The notes under the pieces are model-generated. The model was not told the DNA's origin. It saw only the letters and a list, made by a program, of their open reading frames with translations, and ran no database searches. Of a stretch of DNA of 64,000 bases, positions 35,978-45,004 are shown in pieces. The DNA comes from CALGFI01 sp963786805 (GTDB lineage: Bacteria; Actinomycetota; UBA4738; HRBIN12), in contig CAWBAK010000002.1 in NCBI GenBank assembly GCA_963786805.1, positions 186,001-250,000 of the forward strand. The letters are read 5' to 3'. Position numbers and translations under genes: made by a program. Position 1 is the first letter of the stretch. Each line of letters opens with the position of its first letter.

Positions 35978-36036
35978 GGGTCCTCCGGACGTGGGGCGGC
36001 CGCGCTTCCGACGGAGTGTACGGCGCCCGCGAGCGC

Positions 36037-37410
36037 TCACGTCGTGATCGCGGCGGCGAGCTCCTCGAAGTTGTCGACGTAGCGAGCGACGTCCTCGTCC
36101 GAGTGCACGATCGACGTGCTCCAGGACTCCCACTTGGATCCGGGGCTCTTGAACACGCCGCGGTTCAGCTGCCACAGCCACGCGAGCTGCGGGACGCGAT
36201 CGTCGATCTCCCACAGGTCGCGGTACTCGTGGATCGGCTCGGCGCGCCAATCGATCGAGCCCTTCGCGCCGAGGAGCTTCATCGAGGCCGGGAGACGGTT
36301 CTTTGCGATCACGTCGTTCACGCGTTCGAAGCCCGCGTTGATGCGGTCGAACTCGCGGTAGGCGTCTTTCGTGAGGACCTCGGCAAGGTTGACCTTCATC
36401 GCGGCCATCGTGAGCGGGTTGCCGTTGAACGTGCCCACCTGCTCGAGCTCGCCGCGGACGATCATGCCCATCGCTTCTTCGGTGCCGCCGATCGCTCCGC
36501 ACGGCAGCCCGCCCCCGATCGCCTTCGCGAGGCAGATGAGATCGGGAACGACGCCGAACGCCTCGACCGCCCCGCCCCAAGCCAGCGTGCAGCCGGTCTT
36601 GACCTCGTCGAACGCGAGGAGCGCGCCGTTCGCGTGGCAGATCTCCTTGAGCTCGGCGAGGTAGCCGGGGTCGGGCAGGACCAGGCCGCAGTTGGTCATC
36701 GCCGGCTCGACGATCATCCCGGCGATCTCGCCGGGGTGCTCCTCGAAGGCGCGGCGCGCCTCCGCCGCGTCGTTGAACGGCACGTTGACGATCTGCTCGG
36801 CGATGCCGGCCGGCATCCCCGGCGTCTGCTCGACGGAGGTCGGGTGGTCGCGCGGCCCCGCGGCCTCCTGCGGAGGGAACACACTCACCATGAGCGAATC
36901 GTGATGGCCGTGGTAGGTGCCCTCGATCTTGAGGAGCTTCTTCCGGCCGGTGACCGCGCGCATGATCCGCGTCGCGTCGAGCGTGGACTCGGTCCCCGAG
37001 TTCCCGAAACGCCAGAGCGGCAACCGGAAACGCTCGGCGAGGCTCTCGGCGCAGTCGAGCGCGTCCTCCGTCGGTTGCGCGAAGTGCGTGCCGAGCTCGA
37101 CGCGCCGCTGCACCGCCTCGACGACCTTCGGATGCGCGTGCCCCATGACCATGACGCCGTAGCCGTTGTGGTAGTCGACGTACTCGTTGCCGTCGATGTC
37201 CCACACCCTCGAACCCTTGCCGTGGCTCACGTAGATCGGATGCGGCGGCCAGGATTGCCACGACGACGAGACGCCACCCGGCAACCGCGTCTGCGCCCGC
37301 TCACGGAACTCGAGCGATCGGGCGTGCTTGCCCTCGAGGGCCGCCGTCTCCTGCTTCGTGAGGCGCTCGACCAGGTCGAGGTCGATCTCGACGCGGTCCT
37401 TGCCCTCCAT
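36037..37410 (-). CDS. Class-III aminotransferase, glutamate-1-semialdehyde aminomutase-like (paralogue 1)
   Basis: 457 residues. Fold-type-I PLP enzyme; the aspartate is in LLAFDEVKTG and the Schiff-base lysine in CLAKAIGGGLPCGAIGG. KIEGTYHGHHDSLMV and the QVGTFNGNPLTMAAM loop resemble glutamate-1-semialdehyde aminomutase and amino-group transferases described as aspartate aminotransferase family. It shares an N-terminal EIDLDLVERLTKQETAALEGKHARS motif with two neighbours, so the three arose by duplication. As no haem gene is near, a role in tetrapyrrole synthesis is unlikely; transamination of an amine or beta-amino acid is a better guess. An operator-like site precedes it at 37428. Confidence 0.85.
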   Translation of the reverse strand: MEGKDRVEIDLDLVERLTKQETAALEGKHARSLEFRERAQTRLPGGVSSSWQSWPPHPIYVSHGKGSRVWDIDGNEYVDYHNGYGVMVMGHAHPKVVEAVQRRVELGTHFAQPTEDALDCAESLAERFRLPLWRFGNSGTESTLDATRIMRAVTGRKKLLKIEGTYHGHHDSLMVSVFPPQEAAGPRDHPTSVEQTPGMPAGIAEQIVNVPFNDAAEARRAFEEHPGEIAGMIVEPAMTNCGLVLPDPGYLAELKEICHANGALLAFDEVKTGCTLAWGGAVEAFGVVPDLICLAKAIGGGLPCGAIGGTEEAMGMIVRGELEQVGTFNGNPLTMAAMKVNLAEVLTKDAYREFDRINAGFERVNDVIAKNRLPASMKLLGAKGSIDWRAEPIHEYRDLWEIDDRVPQLAWLWQLNRGVFKSPGSKWESWSTSIVHSDEDVARYVDNFEELAAAITT

Positions 37411-37427
37411 CGGCTCCCCCTGCGGTT

Positions 37428-37441
37428 TGACCCGCCATTCA
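37428..37441 (-). promoter_or_regulatory. Operator-like site before aminotransferase paralogue 1
   Basis: Coding-strand TGAATGGCGGGTCA lies 18 bases before the ATG and overlaps a TAGACT box (-10 candidate) immediately upstream. It matches 11 of 14 positions of TGAACGGCCGTTCA, the core of the perfect palindrome at 40303. Confidence 0.4.
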
Positions 37442-37468
37442 GTCTACGCGGCGACGCCGGCCGTCCCG

Positions 37469-38822
37469 CTAGCCGGACACGGCCACCGCGAACCGCTCGA
37501 CGTTCTCGACGGCGCGACGCAGGTCGTCCTCGGCGTGCGCGATCGAGAACATCCACGGGTCTCCGGCGGGAACGAGCACGCCGCCGTTCAGGTGGTACAG
37601 CCAGAGGAGGTGCTGCAGCCGGTCGTCCCCGGTGGCGGCGTCCCGGAAGTCGCGGACCGGCTCGGCGCGCAGGTGCACGGAGCCACGGCACGCGATCGAC
37701 GCGACCGTCGCCGGCAGATCGTGTCGCGAAAGGACCTCCCGGATCCCGCCAGCCAGCACCGGCTCGAGGGCGGCCAGACGCTCGTACGCGTCCGGCGTGA
37801 GGACGTCGGCGAGCACCGCTCGCGCCGCCGCCATCGAGAGCGGGTTGCCGTTGAACGTGCCCTCCTGCTCCATCGTGCCGTCGGCGACGACGCGCATGAC
37901 CTCCTCGGTGCCGCCGATCGCGCCGATCGGCAGGCCGCCGCCGATCGCTTTCGCGAGCGCGATCACGTCGGGCGTGACGCCGGACCACTCGGTCGCGCCG
38001 CCGCGCGCGATCGTCACACCCGTCTTCACCTCGTCGAACGCGAGGAAGGCACCGTGACGATGCAGCGCGTCCCGCAGTCCCGCGAGGTACCCGTCGTGCG
38101 GCAGCACCACGCCGACGTTCATGAGGATCGGCTCCAGGATCATGCCGGCCACGCGGTCGCCCTCGGCCGAGAGCACCCGGTCGACCGCGGCGAGGTCGTT
38201 GAACGGCACGATCCGCAGCGCCTCCCCGAACACGCCGGGAACGCCCGCCGTGTTCGCTCACGGCGGCGGGACGATCGCGGCTTCCGGCTTCCTCGATGTC
38301 CGGCCAGTACGAGAACGCGAGCCCGTCGGAGCTGCCGTGGTACGACCCCTCGACCTTGATCACGAGGTCCCGCCCCGACGCCGCGCGCATGATCCGGCAG
38401 GCGTCCATCGTCGCCTCGGACCCGGAGTTCTTGAAGCGCCACAGCGGCAGGCCGAACCGCTCGGCGAGGAGCTCGGCCACGACGACGGTGTCCTCGACGG
38501 GCATCGCGAAGTGCGTGCCGAGCGCGACGCGATCCCTGACGGACTCGACCACCTTCGGGTGCGCGTGGCCCACCACCATCGCGCCGTAGCCGCAATGGAG
38601 GTCGACGTACTCGTTGCCGTCGAGGTCCCACACCCGTGCGCCTTCGCCCCGCTCGCCGTAGATCGGGTGCGGATCGAGTGCGTGCCAGCTGCACGCCACG
38701 CCGCCCGCGAGCGACTGCCCGGCTCGCTTGAAGAACTCGATGGACCTCGGCAGCTTCTCGCTCAGCTCCGCGGCCTGCTGCGCGATGAGTTCTTCGACCT
38801 TCGCCCGGTCGATCTCGACCAT
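37469..38822 (-). CDS. Class-III aminotransferase, paralogue 2 (frameshifted)
   Basis: About 451 residues when restored. It begins VEIDRAKVEELIAQQAAEL, the same N-terminal motif as its neighbours. After the first 200 residues (KVEGSYHGSSDGLAFSYWPDIEEA) the frame changes near 38240-38260 and resumes with LRIVPFNDLAAVDRVLSAEGDRVAGMILEPILMN. Lysine is in ALAKAIGGGLPIGAIGG and aspartate in FLAFDEVKTG, so the active site is complete. YHGSS replaces the YHGHH of the two paralogues, hinting at a different substrate. A single-base error is the simplest reading. Like the other two, its substrate is not known. Confidence 0.78.
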
Positions 38823-38885
38823 CTCGTTCCTCCCCCCGGTGTGCGGGCGAAGCATAGGCGCGGCCCGGCCGAGGTCGGGGGCGGA

Positions 38886-40262
38886 TCAGCCAGCGATCGC
38901 GGCGGCGAACTCCTCGAAGTTCTCGACGTATCGGCGGGCGTCGTCGGTCGTGTGGACGACCGAGGTCGTCCATGTCTCCTGCTTGGACCACGGCGACTTG
39001 AATACGCCGCGGTTCTGCTGGAAGAGCCAGGCGAGGTACGTGATCCGTTCGTCGATCCCGATCGTGTCCCGGTACTCACGCACCGGTGTGGCGCGGTAGA
39101 TGACGGAACCCTTGGCGCCGAGACCCGTCACATACGCCGGGATCCGGTGCCGTTCGATCGCCGCGCCGCAGCCCTCGGACAGCGCCTCGTGCACCGAGTT
39201 CAACCGCTCGTAGACGGTCCGGGTCAGCACCTGCGTCAGGCAGGCGCGCATGGCGGCCATCGTGAGCGGGTTGCCGTTGAACGTGCCGGCCATGTCGTAC
39301 TCGCCGCGCACGACCGGTCCGAACAGCTCCTGGGTCGCGCCGATCGCGCCGCACGGCAGACCACCGCCGATCGCCTTCGCGAGACAAACGATGTCCGGCG
39401 TGACGCCGAAGACCTCGACCGCGCCGCCGTAGGCGATCGTCGCGCCGGTCTTCACTTCGTCGAACGCGAGGAAGGCGCCATGCGCGTGGACGAGGTCCTT
39501 CAGACCCTGCAGGTAGCCGGGCTCCGGCATGATCACGCCGCAGTTCATCATCGCCGGCTCGACGATCATGCCGGCGACCCGGCCCTCGAGCTCGGCGAGC
39601 GCGCGCTCGACCGCAGCCAGGTCGTTGAACGGCACGACGCGGACGAGGTCTGCGAAGGCCTTCGGGATGCCGGGCGCCTGCGGAACCGTGACCGGGTGGT
39701 CGCGGTCGCCGATCAGGTCCGGCTCGGGGACGACGGAGAACATGAGCGAGTCGTGGTGGCCGTGGTACGAGCCCTCGACCTTGATGATGAGGTCTCGCCC
39801 GGTCGCAGCGCGCATCAGGCGGACCGCCTCGAGCGTGGCCTCGGTCCCCGAGTTGCAGAAGCGCCAGAGCGGAAGCCCGAACCGGTCGACGAGGTTCTCC
39901 CCCACCGCGTCGAGACCCTTGGTCGGCTGGGCGAAGTGCGTGCCGAGACGGCCCTGCTCCTCGATCGCCTCGAGGATCTTCGGGTGGGCGTGTCCCGCCA
40001 CCATCGCGCCGTAGCCGAGGTGGAAGTCCAGATACTCGTTGCCGTCGATGTCCCAGATGCGGCTGCCCTGTCCGCGCTCGATATAGATCGCGTGCGGGGG
40101 CGAGTCCTGCCAACTCGATGCGACACCGCCCGCCACCGTGCGCTCGGCGACCGTGCGGTACTCGATGGAGGCCCGGTGCTTCGGCTCGAGCCGGGCCTCC
40201 TCGCCCGCGATCAGGCCGTCGACCCGCTCGAGGTCGATCTCGATCGTCTCGCGTACCGCCAT
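38886..40262 (-). CDS. Class-III aminotransferase, paralogue 3
   Basis: 458 residues, intact, first of the aminotransferase run. It starts ETIEIDLERVDGLIAGEEARLEPKHRAS and shares all class-III sites: KVEGSYHGHHDSLMFSV, FLAFDEVKTGATIAYGG, the lysine in CLAKAIGGGLPCGAIGA, and MAGTFNGNPLTMAAM. An AGGAGG ribosome-binding site sits nine bases before ATG 40262. The promoter at 40318-40346 and a perfect 16-bp palindrome show that it is controlled at its own start. It is closest to paralogue 1 by eye. A 63-bp gap separates it from paralogue 2, so all four genes down to rocD could be on one mRNA. Confidence 0.87.
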   Translation of the reverse strand: MAVRETIEIDLERVDGLIAGEEARLEPKHRASIEYRTVAERTVAGGVASSWQDSPPHAIYIERGQGSRIWDIDGNEYLDFHLGYGAMVAGHAHPKILEAIEEQGRLGTHFAQPTKGLDAVGENLVDRFGLPLWRFCNSGTEATLEAVRLMRAATGRDLIIKVEGSYHGHHDSLMFSVVPEPDLIGDRDHPVTVPQAPGIPKAFADLVRVVPFNDLAAVERALAELEGRVAGMIVEPAMMNCGVIMPEPGYLQGLKDLVHAHGAFLAFDEVKTGATIAYGGAVEVFGVTPDIVCLAKAIGGGLPCGAIGATQELFGPVVRGEYDMAGTFNGNPLTMAAMRACLTQVLTRTVYERLNSVHEALSEGCGAAIERHRIPAYVTGLGAKGSVIYRATPVREYRDTIGIDERITYLAWLFQQNRGVFKSPWSKQETWTTSVVHTTDDARRYVENFEEFAAAIAG

Positions 40263-40302
40263 GTCGGAACGGCCTCCTGCTGATCGATGGGCCCTGTGCC
40301 GT

Positions 40303-40346
40303 TTGAACGGCCGTTCAAGTGTCCCGCCCGCGGTGGTCCGCGTCAA
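40303..40346 (-). promoter_or_regulatory. Promoter with 16-bp palindromic operator
   Basis: On the minus strand TTGACG (40341-40346) is followed after 17 bases by GACACT (40318-40323). The perfect palindrome TTGAACGGCCGTTCAA (40303-40318) covers the expected start of transcription, a classic repressor arrangement. The same core occurs before the GlnA-like gene. TetR-type regulators favour such sites, but no tetR gene is in the window. Confidence 0.55.
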
Positions 40347-40384
40347 GCGTTCGGGCAGTTCGGAGCGGTGGCGACGAGCGCCAT

Positions 40385-40393
40385 TGCTAGAAT
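40385..40393 (+). promoter_or_regulatory. Extended -10 box for the tRNA-His/tRNA-Lys pair
   Basis: TGCTAGAAT is an extended -10 (TGn plus TAGAAT), placing the start of transcription near 40400, about ten bases before mature tRNA-His. It may also serve tRNA-Lys 40 bases further on. Confidence 0.5.
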
Positions 40394-40410
40394 CGGCTCT
40401 CCTGCACGTG

Positions 40411-40487
40411 GTGGCCGTAGCTCAAGTGGTTAGAGCGCCAGGTTGTGGTCCTGGAGGCTGGGGGTTCGAGTCCCCTCGGTCACCCCA
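40411..40487 (+). tRNA. tRNA-His (GTG)
   Basis: Acceptor GTGGCCG pairs with CGGTCAC; anticodon stem CCAGG/CCTGG encloses TTGTGGT, anticodon GTG. Discriminator is C, as in histidine tRNAs, and the base before position 1 is G (40410), which can supply the required G-1. CCA is encoded, unlike the other three tRNAs here. Confidence 0.96.
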
Positions 40488-40526
40488 CGCGACACAGTGA
40501 CGAAGGCCCGTTGGTTACACTCGGCC

Positions 40527-40600
40527 GGGCCTCTAGCTCAATCTGGCAGAGCAACGGACTCTTAATCCGCAGGTTCGGGGTTCGAATCCCCGGGGGCCCA
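40527..40600 (+). tRNA. tRNA-Lys (CTT)
   Basis: Acceptor GGGCCTC pairs with GGGGCCC (two G-U or G-T pairs), the anticodon loop CTCTTAA gives CTT, and the T arm is CGGGG-TTCGAAT-CCCCG. Discriminator A, CCA not encoded. It follows tRNA-His by 39 bases. Confidence 0.96.
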
Positions 40601-40654
40601 CGACCCGATGTCGTATTTCCGCGTGATCCACTGTTCGCGATCACGTCCGAGCGT

Positions 40655-41866
40655 TCACGAGATTTCCCGCCCGAGCGCCTCGAAGACTTCGACGGGGCGC
40701 ACCATCCCCTTCAACGGGACCGCGCCGAGCTCTCGGAAGCCGATGTCGTCGCGTTCCCCGGTCAGACGAACGACCTCGGCATCCACCAGGGTCTGGCCCG
40801 GTTTCGCGAACCCCGCAAGTCGAGCGGCGAGGTTCACGGTTCGACCGTAGTAGTCGCCGTCCTGGAAGATCACCGGTCCGACCGCGATCCCGGCGTGTGC
40901 GGGCGGAAGGCCGACGTCTTGCGTGCGGCCGCCCACTTCGATCGTCGCGAGGACCGCCGCGGCGGGGTCCCGGAACGAGAACATGACGCCGTCGCCGAGC
41001 CACTTGACCGCCTTCCCGTCGCGACGCACCACCGCTCCCTGCACCAGCTCGGTCAGATCCGCGGCGAGACCCGCGGCGGCCTTGTCGCCTCGTTCCTCGG
41101 TGAGCCGCGTGTAGCCGGTGAGGTCGAGGAACGCGAACGCGGTGGGGCGTTCGGGCCGTTCGTACAGGCCCATCGCTTCGATCGCACTCTCCATGTGCTG
41201 GACCCCGTCGTCGGTCCATACTCGCTCCTGCTGTCGCCGGTAGATCGCGAGGAGGAATCGCTCCATGTTGGGCGCGAGTTCTGCCCCGATGGGATTCACG
41301 GCATCCAGCATCTCGCCGTGGCTGAGTCCGGCCTCCAGACGCGGCACCTCGATGAGCCGGTGAAACACATCCCCCTCAGATTCGGCGATCCGGCGAAGCG
41401 CGTCCGCGTAGACGCGGACGATTCGGAGGTGCGTCTGCGCGTCGACCCCCGCATCGAACGCCACTCGCGGGAGCTCGAGCATCGCGGGAAGGTCGTCGGG
41501 GGCTGCGTCGTCCGGCTCGGGGCGGACCTTGCCCAGAGCCTCCTCGGACGCGAGGACGAAGTCGAGGGGAAGGTCCAATTCGTCGGCGACCTCCGCATAG
41601 GTCCGCGGCGACAGTGAGGCCCACCGGAACTGGGGACCGTCCATGAACGAAAGCGAGAAGCGTCCCTCTTGGATGGCGCGGCCGATCGCCTCGACCGAGA
41701 GTCCGCCGCGTTCGGAGGACCGCACGAATCGGACGCGATACACATCCGCGCCGGAGAACGTCCCGTCCTCGGCCGCCGCAACGATCCCCAGCTCGACGAG
41801 CCGCTCGACGAATGCGGCGGGCACACCCGCTCGCTCGGCCAGCTCGTGGGGGCCGTTGGCGATCAC
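40655..41866 (-). CDS. Class III adenylate/guanylate cyclase with N-terminal helix-turn-helix
   Basis: 403 residues. The C-terminal half is a class III nucleotide cyclase domain: metal aspartate in AFAFLDLTGYTRL, second metal aspartate in AVKWLGDGVMFSF, and the transition-state region DGDYYGRTVNLAARLAG. The first 75 residues resemble a MerR-like DNA-binding segment (GVPAAFVERLVELGIVAAAEDGTFSGADVYRVRFVRSSERGGLSVEAIGRAI). The middle 120 residues resemble no sensor I know. Such HTH-cyclase fusions occur in several actinobacterial lineages. No membrane segment is visible. The substrate-specifying residues are not conclusive for ATP. It ends facing tRNA-Lys and follows the aldo/keto reductase gene by 18 bp. 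Confidence 0.82.
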   Translation of the reverse strand: MIANGPHELAERAGVPAAFVERLVELGIVAAAEDGTFSGADVYRVRFVRSSERGGLSVEAIGRAIQEGRFSLSFMDGPQFRWASLSPRTYAEVADELDLPLDFVLASEEALGKVRPEPDDAAPDDLPAMLELPRVAFDAGVDAQTHLRIVRVYADALRRIAESEGDVFHRLIEVPRLEAGLSHGEMLDAVNPIGAELAPNMERFLLAIYRRQQERVWTDDGVQHMESAIEAMGLYERPERPTAFAFLDLTGYTRLTEERGDKAAAGLAADLTELVQGAVVRRDGKAVKWLGDGVMFSFRDPAAAVLATIEVGGRTQDVGLPPAHAGIAVGPVIFQDGDYYGRTVNLAARLAGFAKPGQTLVDAEVVRLTGERDDIGFRELGAVPLKGMVRPVEVFEALGREIS

Positions 41867-41884
41867 GGTGGGGCATGATACGGA

Positions 41885-42797
41885 TCAGCGCTCGAGCAGC
41901 GGCTCGAGCCACTCGGGTGCGACCCGGCCCTCCAGGCGCAGGAACGGCGGTTCGAGGTCGGGAACCCGTTCGAGGACGTGCCGCGGCCTCGTCGAGCGAG
42001 ATCGAGGCAGCACGGTCCTCGGCCTGGATCTGCATCGGGACGAGGTGCACGTCGCTCGCGGTGCAGATGCCCGTCGCTTCCCGGCGGGCGAGCGCGAAGG
42101 CCATCGCCGCATCGATCGCTCCCTGCTCGTCGAGCGGCTCGTACCACGTCGCGAACCGATGTTCCTCGCCGGCTCTCCAGAGGTTGCGGGCGACGGCCTT
42201 GATCAACATCAGCCCGGCATCCTGCGCGCGGACCTCCTCGACGAGCGCTTCGAAGTCGCGCAGGTACTCGGGATAGCGGGTGAGGCGGTAGTTGTACGGG
42301 GTGAGGACCGTGTCGAACGGGAACCGGCGCAGCGCCTCGAGATGCACCGCGGGCGCCTTCATCCCGTGTCCGGTGATCCCGATCGCGCCGGCGAGCCCTT
42401 CGTCGCGAGCGCGGATCGCTCCCTCCAGCGCCCCACCGGAGGCCGTGCGCCGGTCGAGATCGTCGAAGGCCCCGACCGAGTGGAGCTGGATCAGGTCGAC
42501 GCGCGCGACCTGCAGCCGTTCGAGCGATCGGCGGATGCTGTCGTACGCCGCGGTGGCCGTCGGATCGCCCGTCTTGGTCGCGAGGAAGATGCGATCGCGG
42601 ATCTTCGGCATCCACGGGCCGAGCCTAAGCTCCGAGTCGCCGTAGTCCGCCGCCGTGTCGAAGTGGTTGATGCCCGCGTCCAGCGCGAGCTCGATCGACC
42701 GGTCGGCGACGTCCTGGGTGACGTCGGACAGCGCAGCGCCGCCGTAGATCAGCACGCTGCTCATGTGACCGAGGCGTCCGAGCCTGCGCTGCTCCAT
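41885..42797 (-). CDS. Aldo/keto reductase (one frameshift near the C-terminus)
   Basis: About 304 residues. The catalytic tetrad is visible: Asp in HFDTAADYGDSE with the following Tyr, Lys in FLATKTGD, and His in LIQLHSVGAFDD. It would reduce or oxidise a carbonyl with NADPH; the substrate is unknown. Near 41985 the frame changes inside EDRAASISLDEA; the chain then finishes with HVLERVPDLEPPFLRLEGRVAPEWLEPLLER, a sensible C-terminus for the family. ATG at 42797 is divergent from aroC with 94 bases between. The very long open frame beyond 41885 overlaps the cyclase gene and is not real. Confidence 0.8.
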
Positions 42798-42876
42798 CGC
42801 TGCGGTGACCCCTTCTGGTCGACCCTTCCCACCCTATCGGCCCACGCCCGCGCGAGGTCTGGGGCGAACCCTCTCC

Positions 42877-42882
42877 TATGAT
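42877..42882 (+). promoter_or_regulatory. -10 box for aroC, nearly leaderless
   Basis: TATGAT ends nine bases before the aroC ATG, so transcription should begin within a few bases of the start codon. No ribosome-binding site precedes the ATG, consistent with leaderless translation, common in Actinobacteria. Confidence 0.45.
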
Positions 42883-42891
42883 GCGGGCACG

Positions 42892-44031
42892 ATGTTGCGA
42901 CTGTTGACCGCCGGCGAATCGCACGGCAGAGGCCTCGTGGGGATCCTCGAGGGCCTTCCGGCCGGCGTGCCCATCTCGCACAAGGCGGTCTCCGACGAGC
43001 TCGCGCGGCGGCGGCTCGGCCACGGCAGGAGCGGCCGCCAGAAGGTCGAGGCCGACACTCTCACGATCGTTTCCGGCGTCCGGCACGGTCGGACGCTCGG
43101 CTCCCCCGTCGCCCTGACGATCGACAACGTCGAGTGGGAGACCAAGTACCAGGAGCTCATGGGTGTCGAGGGCGAGATCGACCCGGGCGACAAGCTCACG
43201 AGGCCTCGTCCCGGGCACGCCGACCTCGCGGGATCGCTGAAGTACGGGTTCGACGACGTCCGCAACGTGCTCGAGCGGGCGAGCGCGCGCGAGACGGCGA
43301 CGCGCGTCGCCCTCGGCGCCCTCTGCAAGGCCTTCCTGGCCGAGCTGGGCATCCACGTCGTATCGCACGTCGTGCGGATCGGCAGCGTGGCGTCGCGATC
43401 GAAGCGGATCCCGCGCCCCGAGGACATCGAGTCGGTCGACGCCTCACCCGTTCGTTGCTTCGACGACGACGCGAGCGCGCGGATGGTCGCGGAGATCGAC
43501 CGGATCCGCAAGGATCGCGACACCGTCGGCGGCGTGTTCGAGGTCCTCGCGTACGGGTGCCCGACCGGGCTCGGCTCGCACGTGCACTACGACCGCAAGC
43601 TCGACGCGCGGCTCGCGCTCGCGCTGATGAGCATCCAGTCCGTGAAGGGCGTCGAGGTCGGCGACGGGTTCGCCTCGGCCGCGCGAGCGGGTTCCAAGGC
43701 CCACGACGAGATCCTCCCCGGGAACCGGCGCAAGACCGCCCGGGCCGGCGGCATCGAGGGCGGGATGAGCACGGGGCAGACGATCCGTGTCCGAGCCGCC
43801 ATGAAACCGTTCTCGACCGTGCCCAAGCCGTTGTCGACCGTGGACCTCGGGACGGGCGAAGCGGCCGTCGCGATCACGCAGCGGACCGACACCTGCGCGG
43901 TCCCCGCCGGGGCCGTGGTCGGCGAAGCCGTGGTCGCCCACGTCCTGGCCGACGCCGTCCTCGAGAAGTTCGGCGGGGATTCGCTCCCCGAGACGCGACG
44001 GAATTTGTCGGGATTCGTCGCCGAGCTTTAG
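42892..44031 (+). CDS. aroC: Chorismate synthase
   Basis: The last step of the shikimate pathway: EPSP to chorismate, using reduced FMN. 379 residues, full length. Signatures are LTAGESHGRGLVGILEG at the N-terminus, RPRPGHADLAGSLKYGFDDVRNVLERASARETATRVALG, the GGIEGGMSTGQTIRVRAAMKP loop and ITQRTDTCAVPAGAVVGEA. ATG at 42892 directly begins the conserved MLRLLTAGESHGR text; a GTG 87 bases upstream has no support. It stands apart from other aro genes here. A possible promoter is listed at 42877. Confidence 0.97.
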   Translation: MLRLLTAGESHGRGLVGILEGLPAGVPISHKAVSDELARRRLGHGRSGRQKVEADTLTIVSGVRHGRTLGSPVALTIDNVEWETKYQELMGVEGEIDPGDKLTRPRPGHADLAGSLKYGFDDVRNVLERASARETATRVALGALCKAFLAELGIHVVSHVVRIGSVASRSKRIPRPEDIESVDASPVRCFDDDASARMVAEIDRIRKDRDTVGGVFEVLAYGCPTGLGSHVHYDRKLDARLALALMSIQSVKGVEVGDGFASAARAGSKAHDEILPGNRRKTARAGGIEGGMSTGQTIRVRAAMKPFSTVPKPLSTVDLGTGEAAVAITQRTDTCAVPAGAVVGEAVVAHVLADAVLEKFGGDSLPETRRNLSGFVAEL

Positions 44032-44175
44032 GCGCGGGCTCCAGGCGATTCAGGTTCTCGAACAGCTGGTGCCCGTGTAGGTGAGCGCGTACGACGAGAG
44101 CCCGTAGGGGTGGTGGTTCTCCTCGCTCGGGTCGGGCAAAGCGCCCGTTTGTCGCGAAGCGCGGAACTTCGCCCT

Positions 44176-44976
44176 CTACTTGTGGATCTCGACCGGGGTT
44201 CCGAGCGGGAGGTCGACGAGGGCGCGTATGTCGTCGTTGAACACGCGAACGCATCCGTGCGAGACCTTCTGCCCTCGATCGCTGGCGTAGGGAGTGCCGT
44301 GGACCGCCATGCGGCCCTCCCCGGGCCAGTCCGACAGGGCCGGCGAGAAGCCGGACAGGCCGAGCGCCATGATCCCGTAGGGGTTGTTGGGGTTCTCGTA
44401 GTGGACCTTCACCCAGACGTAGAACTGGCCGGTCCCGGTCGGGGTCTGGTCCGTACCGACACCCACCTGGAACCGGTCGACGAGATCGTCCCCGTTGTAG
44501 TGCCAGAGCATCCGCTCCGACAGGTCGACCTCGATCCGGTCCTGCCGCCGCTGGATCCTGATGTCGTCCTCGTGCACCCACGCGGTCGTGCCGTTCGGCC
44601 GGAGCGGAAGCAGGAGCTCGTACCAGGCCTCGCCGTCTCGTCGCGCGGCGTCCGCGATCAACAGCGGTGCCGACTGTTGGAACGGGTTGTGCGTGTCGAA
44701 CGCGAAGTCCGGCTGGTCGCTGCTCCCCGGGCGGTTCCACATCGGCGTGTAGCGCTTGTCCGGCAGCGCCACGAAGAAGCCATCGTCAGGAAGGAGCGGC
44801 TCGGGCTCGGGACGCGGACTCTCGGTAACCTCGTCACCGGTCGGGCCGGTTGGCTCGGTGACGCCGGGCTGCAGGCTCGTAGACGTGTTGGTGGCGCTGC
44901 CCGATGGCGAGCACGCTACGAGGAGGAACGCGAGGACGACGGCGAGCGCGAAGGGGCGGCGGGGCACGGCGTCCAT
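44176..44976 (-). CDS. L,D-transpeptidase lipoprotein
   Basis: 266 residues. The signal ends in the lipobox LLVAC, so the protein is anchored outside the membrane. After a Pro/Thr-rich spacer and an SH3-like stretch (WYELLLPLRPNGTTAWVHEDDI) the YkuD catalytic domain runs from RIEVDLSERMLWHYN to the end, with HGTPYASDRGQKVSHGCVRV carrying the nucleophilic cysteine. It would form or edit 3-3 crosslinks in peptidoglycan, or attach proteins to it. The 144 bases after its stop, up to aroC, hold no convincing gene. Confidence 0.92.
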   Translation of the reverse strand: MDAVPRRPFALAVVLAFLLVACSPSGSATNTSTSLQPGVTEPTGPTGDEVTESPRPEPEPLLPDDGFFVALPDKRYTPMWNRPGSSDQPDFAFDTHNPFQQSAPLLIADAARRDGEAWYELLLPLRPNGTTAWVHEDDIRIQRRQDRIEVDLSERMLWHYNGDDLVDRFQVGVGTDQTPTGTGQFYVWVKVHYENPNNPYGIMALGLSGFSPALSDWPGEGRMAVHGTPYASDRGQKVSHGCVRVFNDDIRALVDLPLGTPVEIHK

Positions 44977-45004
44977 CCTCCCACGCGGTCCGGTGGTACG
45001 AGGG

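Noticed and set aside
44032..44175. Possible short gene in the gap between aroC and the L,D-transpeptidase (tail text SEENHHPYGLSSYALTYTG on the minus strand)
   Set aside because: No start with a ribosome-binding site and no family; it may be a remnant but cannot be supported.
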